Shown: positions 1 through 8,159 of the stretch, piece after piece
Numbering within the stretch: position 1 is the stretch's first letter
Layout: every line of letters begins with the position of its first letter
The notes under the pieces: model-generated
Seen by the model: the letters and a program-made list of their open reading frames with translations, nothing else
The model's database searches: none
What the model was told of the DNA's origin: nothing
Program-made: the position numbers and the translations under genes
Origin: BS750m-G4 sp964472195
GTDB taxonomy: Bacteria > Bacteroidota > Ignavibacteria > Tepidaquicellales > Tepidaquicellaceae
Reading direction: 5' to 3'
DNA length: 42,216 bases
Assembly (NCBI GenBank): GCA_964472195.1
Contig: CAYYJH010000014.1
Location: 1 to 42,216 of the forward strand

Positions 1-4
1 AATA

Positions 5-59
5 TAAAGTTAATGACTTTTAAATGTATCATTGTCACAAACATGTCATATAATTGCAA
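5..59 (-). promoter_or_regulatory. Promoter-like element with 11-bp phased TGTCA half-sites, for a gene left of the window
   Basis: TGTCA occurs at 33-37 and 44-48, 11 bp apart, with a degenerate TGCAA at 55-59. AAAGTTA at 6-12 reads TAACTTT on the minus strand and resembles the TAnnTTTG -7 box of Bacteroidota. The distance from AAAGTTA to the first TGTCA is identical to that in the element at 4413-4478. If the two are equivalent, the regulated minus-strand gene would start about 22 bases beyond the left edge. The activator is unknown. Confidence 0.45.
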
Positions 60-363
60 AATGTTTGCGTGAAGATTACCTGGTATGATATTATAACATA
101 TGAAATTATACAGGAGGGTGTTTTTACAACTCTGTTTACGGGGTATCTTTTAGGTCAAGTCATCTTTTGTAACCGAAAAACATTTTATCCTTATGTGGTT
201 TTTGACTTGTCAGCTAATGACGGTTATTCCAGCAGAATTTGGAATCCGTGAAATTCATTCGTTCTCACTTTTTGTGAGATGAAGTTCAAAACATTTTGAG
301 AGCATTTCTTCTTAAAACGCAGGAACTAGATAAAATTGATAATCAGAATTTATTTCAATAGAA
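50..363. other. Intergenic region, no supported gene
   Basis: No convincing coding sequence is seen. The only structure noted is a perfect 6-bp hairpin, TCTCAC/GTGAGA at 263-279 with a five-T loop. It lies downstream of the minus-strand lipoprotein gene but has no U-tract, so calling it a terminator is weak. Confidence 0.4.
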
Positions 364-792
364 TTACAATTCAAGATTGAGATTAGCATTAGTCACTTCC
401 CAGCAATCCATATTGCAGTACTCAACCAGTTCAGCTTTGATTTCCCCTCCATCTACTGTCATAATTGTATCCTGTCCTGATATATATTTTGCGGTAGCAG
501 AATATTCGCCTATCGGTAAAGTGTATTCGGCATCTTCAACTTCAACTGTATCACTTAGCACGAGAATCCCATGTTCAAAATCACCAAAGTAAATATTTAC
601 TGGTATCCTGGGATTAGAAGAGTTTATTGTGACAGAGAGATATAATAAACCCTGTGATGGAATATTACGTTCGCATTCTTTCCAGATGGGATGTTCCTCG
701 CAATCTCCTCCATCTATGTCACAACTGAAGTGCATGATAGTTATTATAAACAAGAGAATACATAGCAGCAAATATGAAAATTTCAATTTCAT
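364..792 (-). CDS. Small lipoprotein of unknown function
   Basis: A 142-residue protein. It begins with a short basic N-terminus, a hydrophobic stretch of about 18 residues, and HFSC, a plausible lipobox with Cys24 as the lipidated residue. A Cys/Asp/Glu-rich segment follows, then strand-rich sequence with a pattern like a small beta-sandwich (IPVNIYFGDFEHGILVLSD, later YTLPIGEYSATAKY). The last third carries a CNMDC pair that could form a disulfide with the earlier cysteines. It probably faces the periplasm or outer membrane. It reads in the same direction as the next three envelope genes but is separated by about 60-150 bp from its neighbour, so an operon is uncertain. I do not recognise a family. 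Confidence 0.7.
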   Translation of the reverse strand: MKLKFSYLLLCILLFIITIMHFSCDIDGGDCEEHPIWKECERNIPSQGLLYLSVTINSSNPRIPVNIYFGDFEHGILVLSDTVEVEDAEYTLPIGEYSATAKYISGQDTIMTVDGGEIKAELVEYCNMDCWEVTNANLNLEL

Positions 793-855
793 TAATTTGT
801 ATCTATATTTTTAAAAACTTTATTTACGTATCAGATTAAAATTATAAACATCACA

Positions 856-1470
856 TTACTTAAATAATAAATAACTGAACGTAATATTTCCTTGATGATT
901 GCTTACATCAGGAATTTCCATGTACTGGTATCTTAATCCAATTAATATATTGTCAAACTCTTTTGTTAAACCTATTCGAAAAACAGGCAAGAAGGATTTT
1001 TCTGCACTCATATCAGTGCCTGCATAACCACCAAATGTATAACCACCGCCTGCTGATAAAGAAAAGGAAATAGTCTCAACTAATTTAAATCTTTTTTCCA
1101 GGATAATACCTATTACACACCGCCATTCCTGAAACTGGTAATAAAAATTTGGAGATTTTTCTATACGAATTTTCTTATGATAAGGTCTAATGAGAAATAA
1201 ACCACCTGCTGTCAGATTTATATTTTGAAAATGCACACCCGGAATAATACCAAGCATAAAATCCTCACCGTTAAATGTCGTTTCAAAGGATATTGAGGGA
1301 GTCATATCAGACTGTGAATCGTTTATTTCTTTTGAACTATCAGCTAAATCCTGGCAGTAGGATATCTTGAATGATAGAGTTATCAATACGATAGTAAATA
1401 AACTGAAAGCATGAGATAATTTCTTTCTCACCAGTGTCTTTAGAATTTTATTTGTGTGATGTTGTATCAT
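856..1470 (-). CDS. Outer-membrane beta-barrel-like protein
   Basis: The preferred start is the ATG at 1470, which has GGAAG just upstream; an in-frame TTG at 1497 would add nine residues. This gives 204 residues. The N-terminus has a long basic region, then a hydrophobic signal segment ending ...ISYCQ, with cleavage likely near Cys-Gln. The mature part alternates polar and hydrophobic residues in the manner of transmembrane strands (for example FSLSAGGGYTFGGYAG and NILIGLRYQYMEI). It ends in FSYLLFK, close to the C-terminal aromatic typical of outer-membrane barrels. About eight strands would fit the length. The specific family and substrate are unknown. It sits in a minus-strand group of envelope genes. 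Confidence 0.7.
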   Translation of the reverse strand: MIQHHTNKILKTLVRKKLSHAFSLFTIVLITLSFKISYCQDLADSSKEINDSQSDMTPSISFETTFNGEDFMLGIIPGVHFQNINLTAGGLFLIRPYHKKIRIEKSPNFYYQFQEWRCVIGIILEKRFKLVETISFSLSAGGGYTFGGYAGTDMSAEKSFLPVFRIGLTKEFDNILIGLRYQYMEIPDVSNHQGNITFSYLLFK

Positions 1471-1647
1471 ATTTCTTCCCGATTTTGTACAACACAAATT
1501 TATGTGATCTGTTTTATATTAAAGCTATCTGTATTCATTATATAGATTATACTATTTCGTTCAAATGCAATTTTTAATCATCAACTAAACTTTCGTAAAA
1601 GCATATTATTTAATATTATTTACTGCACTTTTCAAAATGATTGAAAC

Positions 1648-3312
1648 TTATTTTGGACAACTATGCTCCATCTTTGCTAAAAATTTGTTTATCGTCTTGA
1701 AATATTCAGTCATAGCAAATTTCACTACAAGTCCGGGAGTATCTAATATTTTATTGTATAAATCAGTTTGGTCCGGGAGATCTTTTTTCAAATGTATATC
1801 ATAATAACCATTCGTTTTCAAATAGATGGTTCTTTTCGTTCCTTTCTTCTGTGGTGGTACATTAAAATGAACATAAGCATAATCTCCCATTACAGGCATG
1901 TTGTAGTAATTACCATCGACTGCTTCGAGGGATTTACTCAAATCGTTTCCATCCTGATTTTTTGCATAACAAAGTGAAAATTCCTCTGTTTCTAGATATG
2001 AATAATCATCGTATATAACACCAACCTGGTCAATTTTCCAGAATCCATAAGGGGGATTCAATTCAATTGTGAATGTGTCTCCGGGAATATTCTCTACATT
2101 TAGATCCAGAATTCTATCCTGATAAAAGAAAGGACCTCCTGCTGAAGGAATGTATCCCTTTACAACCCAGTTATTGTTTTCAAAAACATTCACTTTTAAA
2201 ACATACACCTCTTCTTTTTCGATGAATTGATTCACCTTAAATAGTTCATTTCCATTATTATTGACATTTCTATACCAGTCATCAACTTTGTTCCCCTGCA
2301 GTTCGAGCATACTTTTTATTACGTATCCGCCCCACATGGAAGTCCCGGCATTTACAAACAACTTGACGTTTTTAGCATTTTTTGGTTTTGGTAATTTAAG
2401 TGTCAACTTATGTCTGAGTTTATTATCTATTGACAAACTGTCTTTTGGTAGTATGGACTGCCATTTATAGTTATCTTTGGTTGTAAACGTGGAAGTTATA
2501 TCAGTTTCATTTTCATCGGTAACAGATAATGGAGCATGAATTTTTTTGTAAGCTATCATATTGTTGTTCATATCCTGTGCGACTTCCCTGTTAACATCGT
2601 GGTCTATTACTAATAATTTCATCTCATCGGTATGTTGTGTTTCATCGGCATCATTCCTGACGAGGATTTTATATTTACCTTCAACAGGCTTCAAATGATT
2701 AAGCCGTGTATAATCTGTTTTTTTCATACCTTCAGTAATTGCACCACCGTAAGGCTCAGCATCGAAAACATATTTCTCTCCGTCAAACGAATAAATAAAC
2801 GGACAGGATACCGGCGGCAGAGTACCATTACAATTCGTACATTTCTTTGGCTCTGGCTCGTCAGCGGCAGCAACAAGAAGCAAAATTAAAGCTATAGCAG
2901 CTATTATTCCAACAGTAGCGAGTATAGTTAAACCTACGTTAATTTCGCTTTTTTCTATTGTTACTTCCTGTACATCATCGAGTTTGATTACGTTTGTCTT
3001 AGTATACACCTTGTAACTTTTTTCTGTTGTCCAGACTGTATCTATTTGTCTGTATAAGATGACATTCTTCTTATCATCATATTCTTTCGCAAAACGAGCG
3101 GATTTATCTCTTAGGTTTATAACAAGTCCATTCTTCATGATGACATTAACGATTTCATAATCTACTTTGTAAGCAATATTGTTTGCACTTACTCTCTGAG
3201 TTTCAGTTGTAGTGCATCCACTTATAGTAAGAATGAATGAGAATACTAATAAATATGTGAGAAGCTTAAATTCTATACTGCGTTTTGCACTGGTAATAAT
3301 TTTGAAGAACAT
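1648..3312 (-). CDS. Large lipoprotein with CPF..DGE.Y module and internal membrane segment
   Basis: A 554-residue protein. The signal peptide ends in lipobox ISGC (Cys33). An N-terminal strand-rich segment of about 80 residues contains KNGLVINLRD and IKLDDVQEVTI and resembles an LSm-like fold. A strongly hydrophobic segment (about residues 127-149) follows, then a CTNC pair. Next comes a module beginning CPFIYSFDGEKYVFDAEPYGG, running through DYTRLNHLKP and the phrase DETQHTDEMKLLVIDHD. I recall this module from secreted proteins of Ignavibacteria and relatives, but its function is not established. The rest looks beta-rich. A lipobox plus an internal membrane-like helix is odd for one protein. 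The gene lies 109 bp downstream of the barrel gene at 3422-4386 and may be co-transcribed with it. Confidence 0.75.
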   Translation of the reverse strand: MFFKIITSAKRSIEFKLLTYLLVFSFILTISGCTTTETQRVSANNIAYKVDYEIVNVIMKNGLVINLRDKSARFAKEYDDKKNVILYRQIDTVWTTEKSYKVYTKTNVIKLDDVQEVTIEKSEINVGLTILATVGIIAAIALILLLVAAADEPEPKKCTNCNGTLPPVSCPFIYSFDGEKYVFDAEPYGGAITEGMKKTDYTRLNHLKPVEGKYKILVRNDADETQHTDEMKLLVIDHDVNREVAQDMNNNMIAYKKIHAPLSVTDENETDITSTFTTKDNYKWQSILPKDSLSIDNKLRHKLTLKLPKPKNAKNVKLFVNAGTSMWGGYVIKSMLELQGNKVDDWYRNVNNNGNELFKVNQFIEKEEVYVLKVNVFENNNWVVKGYIPSAGGPFFYQDRILDLNVENIPGDTFTIELNPPYGFWKIDQVGVIYDDYSYLETEEFSLCYAKNQDGNDLSKSLEAVDGNYYNMPVMGDYAYVHFNVPPQKKGTKRTIYLKTNGYYDIHLKKDLPDQTDLYNKILDTPGLVVKFAMTEYFKTINKFLAKMEHSCPK

Positions 3313-3421
3313 TTTTAATACTCCTTATGAGTTATTTAGTAAAATTTGTAAACCAATTATTAGATTAGTTACATACAATAATTTTTGAAATTGTTTCATT
3401 TTTGTTTTTCCTCCAATAAAA

Positions 3422-4386
3422 TTAAAAGCTATAGTTTACCCCTGTATGAATACCAAAGTAGTTGTCTGTTAAAAATGAGTTCATCCAGGCATATTTGATA
3501 ATATAATGGTACTTTGTTTTTATAACTAAATCTACATCTCTGCTAAGCCTTATATTAACACCGCCACCAAAATTTATTCCAAAACTTGCTTTAGAATGAG
3601 AACTGTATCTTTCATCAAGATTATAAAAACCCATACCTGCTTCACAAAAACCTTTTACTTTATCCTGAGTGAAGTAATATCTTGGACCGACTGTTAATTC
3701 GAAGTAACTTGGAGATTTATCTGGATAGTTATAATATGAATAGTAGTNNNNNNNNNNNNNNNNNNNNNNNNNNNNNNNNNNNNNNNNNNNNNNNNNNNNN
3801 NNNNNNNNNNNNNNNNNNNNNNNNNNNNNNNNNNNNNNNNNNNNNNNGTTAATTCGAAGTAACTTGGAGATTTATCTGGATAGTTATAATATGAATAGTA
3901 GTTAGTACTTTTATAACTTAAAAAATTATTTGTTATATTTATATACACAGCCCAAAGCGGATGGAAATGATAATTTATGTTAGCTCCAATACTACCGCTA
4001 AAATTATATGTCTCTGCGAAATCCCCCACAGGAATTATTCCTCCTCCTTTTAGACTCACTGAAAAATAAGACTGCCAACTCTGAGAATCTTTTAAACTTG
4101 ATTTTGAAGTCAAATCCTTTTGTGGAATTACGATTGACTTAATTTTCTTTTGTTTGATATTAATAATTGTCTCATCGGAAATTATTTTTATCGACAAAGT
4201 ATCATAACTTTGAAGCTCACCCAAATACTCTTTTCCATCTACCAACGTGATTTTATAAACTCCTCCAATGATAAGGCTGTCTTTTATTGAAAGATTATCA
4301 TCTTGTGAGAGGAGGTCCCAATGTGGGAATAAAAAATAAACTGAACAGAAAATCAAACATGTGAAAATTTTTTGAAAGTGTTTCAT
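3422..4386 (-). CDS. Outer-membrane barrel protein with LSm-like N-terminal domain, interrupted by an assembly gap
   Basis: As given, the gene looks broken into 3694-4386 and 3422-3634 by 100 N. The 55 bases at 3693-3747 and 3848-3902 are identical, so the N run separates two overlapping contig ends. Removing 155 bases (3693-3847) puts both pieces in the same frame and gives one 269-residue protein whose junction reads PSYFELTVGPRYYF. The domains are a signal peptide, then an LSm-like strand segment (GGVYKITLVDGKEYLGEL to IKSIVIP, about residues 41-90), then a barrel with GGGIIPVGDF, GANINYHF and terminal NYSF. The start is an ATG with AGGAG about 9 bases upstream. The promoter at 4413-4478 has phased TGTCA sites. 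The barrel resembles OmpA/OmpX-type eight-stranded proteins; the exact role is unknown. Confidence 0.8.
3693..3747. repeat. Contig-end overlap, first copy
   Basis: This 55-base segment ends directly at the N run and is repeated exactly at 3848-3902, directly after it. That is the signature of two contigs sharing an overlap that the scaffolder did not merge. It is not a biological repeat. Confidence 0.9.
3748..3847. other. Assembly gap of 100 N
   Basis: Exactly 100 N, a conventional placeholder length for a gap of unknown size. The identical flanks imply that the true gap is negative, so no sequence is missing. Confidence 0.95.
3848..3902. repeat. Contig-end overlap, second copy
   Basis: Identical to 3693-3747 over all 55 bases. 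Collapsing the two copies restores a continuous reading frame through the barrel gene. Confidence 0.9.
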
Positions 4387-4412
4387 TTTTATTCTCCTAA
4401 ATAGTTTTTATA

Positions 4413-4478
4413 CAAAGTTATAGACTTTTTATCCTGTGAATGTCACAAAAATGTCATTCATTTGTCAAAAAATTGTAA
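4413..4478 (-). promoter_or_regulatory. Promoter with three to four TGTCA half-sites at 11-bp phase
   Basis: TGTCA lies at 4441-4445, 4452-4456 and 4463-4467, with TGTAA at 4474-4478: four half-sites at exactly 11-bp steps on one face of the helix. CAAAGTTA at 4413-4420 reads TAACTTTG on the minus strand, matching the Bacteroidota -7 consensus TAnnTTTG. It lies about 27 bases before the ATG at 4386. The tandem same-orientation half-sites placed where a -33 box should be suggest a response regulator or similar activator touching the polymerase. The regulator is not identifiable from the sequence. Confidence 0.6.
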
Positions 4479-4623
4479 AAGTTTTTTTTATATGAATTGT
4501 ACATAAAAGTAAACCTGCTAACTCCACCAGTTTTCACTCGAATTTCGACACTTCAATAATTATATTTCAATACGAGTTCAGCAAATTTCCAATAATTATT
4601 TTAATCATATATAATCATCAAGC

Positions 4624-5664
4624 TTGTCGGATTTAAGAACGATTAAAATACTCCTGTTTGCAGATACACATCTTGGCTTTGATTATCCGATAAGACCTCG
4701 AATCGAAAGAAGAAGGAGGGGATATGATTTCTTTGCAAACTTCGATTATATACTTCAGTATGCAATAGACAACAAAATAAATATTGTAGTTCATGGCGGG
4801 GACCTGTTCTTCAGAACAAAAGTTCCGAAAAGAATTGTTTCGATGGTTTATGAAAGACTTCTTAAGTTTGCCGCACACGGAATTCCAATATTCATTGTGC
4901 CCGGTAATCATGAAAGTTCAAGATTGCCGGAATCGCTTTTAATGCAGCATCCGAACATATACATTTTTAGCGAAGCTGAAACTCATACTTTAAATATTAA
5001 TGGAGTCCGGGTATCATTATCGGGTTTCCCATTCGTTCGCCATAATATACGCGATGAATTCAATTCAATTTTAAATAGTCTCAATGATAATCCCACACCG
5101 GCAGATATAAAATTGTTATGCATGCATCAAGCAGTCGAGGGAGCACAGGTTGGACCTTCGAATTTTACATTTAGATACGGTGAGGATGTCATACGCATAA
5201 AAGATTTACACGGGGATTTCGATTATATACTGTCCGGGCATATTCATCGAATGCAGATTCTGCCAAAGAATTTTAAAAATAATAATTGTGTTCCACCACT
5301 GATTTATCCGGGCTCGATTGAACGAACTTCCTTTGCTGAAAAGGATGAAGAGAAAGGTTTTTTCATATTAGATTTTCGATATGATGGAAAGTGCTGGAGT
5401 TTAGATAAACTTGAATTTATTAAACTCCCCTCTCGTCCTATGGTTGATTTGAATTTTTATTGTGATTCATTAAATGGGAGTACCATAAAAGTAAAGTTAA
5501 AGTCTGTACTATCGAAGATAGACAGGAATGCTATTGTCAGAATTAACTGTCCAAACGAAAACACAAAGAGATTTCTTACTTCGAAATTATTACGATATAC
5601 AGCACCTGAGTCTATGAATGTGTATATAAAAGGAGTGAGTTATATCACTGAACAGAAAGAGTGA
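4624..5664 (+). CDS. SbcD/Mre11-like DNA repair metallophosphoesterase
   Basis: A 346-residue calcineurin-like phosphoesterase of the SbcD/Mre11 type. It carries the metal-binding series in order: DTHLG (near residue 14), GGDLF (near 58), GNHES (near 98), CMHQA in the middle, and SGHIHRM (near 206). These ligands would bind two Mn ions. The family degrades or nicks DNA ends and hairpins, usually with the SbcC/Rad50 ATPase. No SbcC partner lies next to it, so the partner is elsewhere or the protein acts alone. The start is a TTG at 4624; a stop lies four codons upstream and there is no earlier ATG. It is divergent from the barrel gene and converges on the H-NOX gene with 17 bp between them. 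Confidence 0.85.
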   Translation: MSDLRTIKILLFADTHLGFDYPIRPRIERRRRGYDFFANFDYILQYAIDNKINIVVHGGDLFFRTKVPKRIVSMVYERLLKFAAHGIPIFIVPGNHESSRLPESLLMQHPNIYIFSEAETHTLNINGVRVSLSGFPFVRHNIRDEFNSILNSLNDNPTPADIKLLCMHQAVEGAQVGPSNFTFRYGEDVIRIKDLHGDFDYILSGHIHRMQILPKNFKNNNCVPPLIYPGSIERTSFAEKDEEKGFFILDFRYDGKCWSLDKLEFIKLPSRPMVDLNFYCDSLNGSTIKVKLKSVLSKIDRNAIVRINCPNENTKRFLTSKLLRYTAPESMNVYIKGVSYITEQKE

Positions 5665-5681
5665 ATTTGAAAAGGAACTGC

Positions 5682-6206
5682 TTACTCTGGAAAGATTACC
5701 TCGACTTTATTATCACTCAATTTTTTTACTGCTAGGTCTTCTTTGAAATATTTACCGACTCCTTTTATTAAACCAATAAGTATATCTATAAGTCCTCTTT
5801 CTGATTTGTAGTTTATTATCAGTTTGTTTTCAGAAGTCAACTCGTATTCGAATGATGGAGGTTTTGAACCTTCAATGTCATTCGTTACTTTTTTATGAAT
5901 TTCATCCATTTTTAAGAGAAAGTCTTTTGCTGAATCAACACCTTTATAATAAACATGGTATACTCTTGGCGCAAAAACATTTACCCAGTATTCACCGAAT
6001 GCATCGGCTGCTTGCACCTGTGTAATGTTCAAAACTTTACATGTGGAATCAATCATTCGAAGAACTAATTCGTCATCAATATTTTCGGAGGGCTGAATCA
6101 TATATACAGTATCAAGCCCTGATGTTTGTAAAATTTCTTCCCATTTATCTTCCCCAAATTTTTCACAGACTAATTCTTTCAAACAATTTGCTATTATACC
6201 TTTCAT
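5682..6206 (-). CDS. H-NOX haem-binding gas sensor
   Basis: A 174-residue stand-alone H-NOX (haem nitric oxide/oxygen binding) domain. The hallmarks are the N-terminal MKGII, a proximal haem ligand His104 in KMDEIHKKV, a proline pair at 116-117, and the Y-x-S-x-R haem-propionate motif at Tyr133, Ser135 and Arg137. Length and motif spacing match bacterial H-NOX proteins, which bind NO (sometimes O2) and regulate a kinase, cyclase or chemoreceptor in trans. The start ATG has GGAG upstream. It is divergent, across 477 bp, from an operon encoding CheR, CheB and two kinases, which are the likely output. I see no obvious distal-pocket Tyr that would point to O2 binding, so NO is more likely, but this cannot be settled by eye. 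Confidence 0.93.
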   Translation of the reverse strand: MKGIIANCLKELVCEKFGEDKWEEILQTSGLDTVYMIQPSENIDDELVLRMIDSTCKVLNITQVQAADAFGEYWVNVFAPRVYHVYYKGVDSAKDFLLKMDEIHKKVTNDIEGSKPPSFEYELTSENKLIINYKSERGLIDILIGLIKGVGKYFKEDLAVKKLSDNKVEVIFPE

Positions 6207-6683
6207 TATTTTACTCCGGATTTTTAAAGTTTATTTTAAAAAAACTATTTAAATAATGTACTAAGAAAGATACATTCATTTTGTATAAAATGCTACTAAA
6301 ATCTTTTTCTTCTGTAGGATAATACCTTACAAAAATAGTGGTTTATGTCCTACAAACATTTCAGATATTATCAGACACCATTTATTAAAAATATTATCTA
6401 TATTCAGTAGCTTGAAAATGAATACTAATTATTTGTTAATTTGTATAACGCGATTGTGATTGCGAATATGTAATAATTTTTCAGCAAAACCGTACTGTAT
6501 TATTCCAATGAAAAATTAGAAATGCTGCTAATAAATTATTTGTATGGTAGATTTAAATCTTATTAAGTTAAGAGAACTTCTGTTCCTTTATTTTTTAAGA
6601 TGATTCAAAAGTAATTATTTTGTTTAGAAGTTTTTCATTATTGAGTATTAATTTTTTATCATAATAATTTTCCAGGAAGTCCT
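6207..6683. promoter_or_regulatory. Divergent intergenic region between H-NOX and the CheR operon
   Basis: 477 bp, very AT-rich, without a supported gene. It must contain the promoters of both the H-NOX gene and the CheR-led operon. I could not assign a convincing -33/-7 pair: GAAAGATA at 6265-6272 is only a near match to a -7 box for H-NOX. It is the natural place to look for a shared operator. Confidence 0.5.
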
Positions 6684-7505
6684 GTGGGCAAATCAGAAAA
6701 TGAAAATATAGAAATTAACCTTTTCCTTGATTCAATCTATCATAAGTACGGTTATGATTTCAGACACTATGCTAAAGCATCAATAAAAAGAAGGATTCAG
6801 AATTTCTTGCAAAAAACTAATTACAAACGCATAAGTGAAATGATTCCTGCATTGTTGTACGATAAAAAATTCTTTGAAAGTCTGGTGTACGATTTTTCAA
6901 TCACAGTTACGGAAATGTTTCGTGATCCTGTTTTTTTTAAATCATTAAAAGAGAATATTTTTCCGTATCTAAAAACGTATCCCTACTTTAAAATATGGCA
7001 TGTGGGTTGTGCAACGGGTGAAGAAGTTTACTCCCTGGCTATACTCTTAAAGGAAGAGGGACTATACGACAGAGCAACTATATTTGCGACTGATTTTAAT
7101 GAAGCCGCAATTCGAAAAGCAAAGGAAGGTATTTATCCTTTAGATAACATAAAAAAATATACAACGAATTATTTAAAAGCAGGGGGTAATAATTCATTCT
7201 CGGATTACTATCATGCACAATATAAATCTGCAATCTTTAACAATGGATTAAGGAAAAATATTACATTTGCTAATCATAACCTATCTACCGATAGTTCATT
7301 CGGGGAGATGAATTTAATACTGTGCCGGAATGTACTTATCTATTTTGATAAAACGCTTCAATCGAGAGTTTTATATCTTTTAAATGAGAGTTTATCGAAT
7401 CAAGGCTTTCTCGCACTTGGGAGTAAAGAAACGCTTCTGTTCTCGAAAATTGAGAATAAATTTAAGTTAGTCAAAGGAGAAAGTAAAATATATCAAAAAA
7501 AATAA
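6684..7505 (+). CDS. cheR: CheR-type protein-glutamate methyltransferase
   Basis: A 273-residue CheR. The N-terminal helical domain (GYDFRHYAKASIKRRIQ) is the CheR_N type, followed by TVTEMFRDPVFF and a class I SAM-binding fold with HVGCATGEEVYSLA (near residue 111), an acidic loop FATDFNEAAI, and NLILCRNVLIYFD. The family transfers methyl groups from SAM to glutamates of chemoreceptors. The start is GTG with AGGAAG four bases upstream. It heads a plus-strand operon with cheB, a hybrid kinase, a REC-PAS kinase and a two-CW protein. No chemoreceptor, CheA or CheW is encoded nearby, so the methylation target may be unconventional. Confidence 0.93.
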   Translation: MGKSENENIEINLFLDSIYHKYGYDFRHYAKASIKRRIQNFLQKTNYKRISEMIPALLYDKKFFESLVYDFSITVTEMFRDPVFFKSLKENIFPYLKTYPYFKIWHVGCATGEEVYSLAILLKEEGLYDRATIFATDFNEAAIRKAKEGIYPLDNIKKYTTNYLKAGGNNSFSDYYHAQYKSAIFNNGLRKNITFANHNLSTDSSFGEMNLILCRNVLIYFDKTLQSRVLYLLNESLSNQGFLALGSKETLLFSKIENKFKLVKGESKIYQKK

Positions 7506-7549
7506 AATCAGATAAACAAAGATTGCAGAGCAAAATTAAAATTAATTGA

Positions 7550-8146
7550 ATGAAAAAATATAAAGCGATTGTTATTGGTACTTCTGCTGGAGGTATGAAA
7601 GCACTAACGTTTATACTTTCTAATTTACCGGAAGATTATCCAATGACGGTTTTTATAGCTCAACATCTTCACCCTGTTCAGGATGGTTATTTTGTCCAAT
7701 ATTATTCTGAACTGTGTAAGTTAAGAGTTAAAGAGCCGCAATCAGGAGAAAAGATTCAATCCGGTTTTGTATATTTTGCACCACCGAATTATCATCTATT
7801 GATTGAAAATGATATGAGTATGTCACTATCCACGAGTGAAAAGGTTAACTATGCCCGACCTTCTATCGATGTGCTGTTTGATAGTGCTTCGGATGCTTAT
7901 TTATCGGAATTAATCGGAATTATTTTAACAGGTGCTAATGATGATGGTGCGAAGGGTATGCTTACAATTAAAAAGAACGGTGGACTGACAATTGTCCAGG
8001 ACCCTGCTAACTCAGAATATCCAGTTATGCCGGGTGCTGCTATTAAATTAGTGGAAATTGATTACATAAAACCTCTGGATGAGATACCGAATCTTCTAAA
8101 AGAAATAGCAAATGATATGAATTTAAAAAAACGAATTCTTCAGTAG
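7550..8146 (+). CDS. cheB: CheB-type methylesterase without receiver domain
   Basis: A 198-residue protein matching only the catalytic domain of CheB. The serine-hydrolase triad is visible as Ser12 in GTSAGG, His39 in AQHLHP and Asp132 in TGANDDGAKG. The family removes methyl groups from glutamates, or deamidates glutamines, on chemoreceptors. Canonical CheB has an N-terminal receiver that switches activity by phosphorylation. It is missing here, and the protein starts four residues before the first strand, so the enzyme is constitutive or regulated in trans by the receivers encoded next door. It lies 44 bp after cheR and 13 bp before the hybrid kinase. Confidence 0.93.
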   Translation: MKKYKAIVIGTSAGGMKALTFILSNLPEDYPMTVFIAQHLHPVQDGYFVQYYSELCKLRVKEPQSGEKIQSGFVYFAPPNYHLLIENDMSMSLSTSEKVNYARPSIDVLFDSASDAYLSELIGIILTGANDDGAKGMLTIKKNGGLTIVQDPANSEYPVMPGAAIKLVEIDYIKPLDEIPNLLKEIANDMNLKKRILQ

Positions 8147-8159
8147 AGGAGAAGAATAA

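Noticed and set aside
54..251. 65-residue open frame at the left end
   Set aside because: No ribosome site, no recognisable domain, and it overlaps the phased TGTCA promoter element that points the other way.
3694..3747. C-terminal tail of the barrel fragment read across the N gap
   Set aside because: It arises only because the unmerged 55-base overlap is translated in the wrong frame after the 100 N.
4624..5664. Complete SbcCD nuclease locus
   Set aside because: No SbcC/Rad50-like ATPase is adjacent; only the SbcD/Mre11-like subunit is encoded here.
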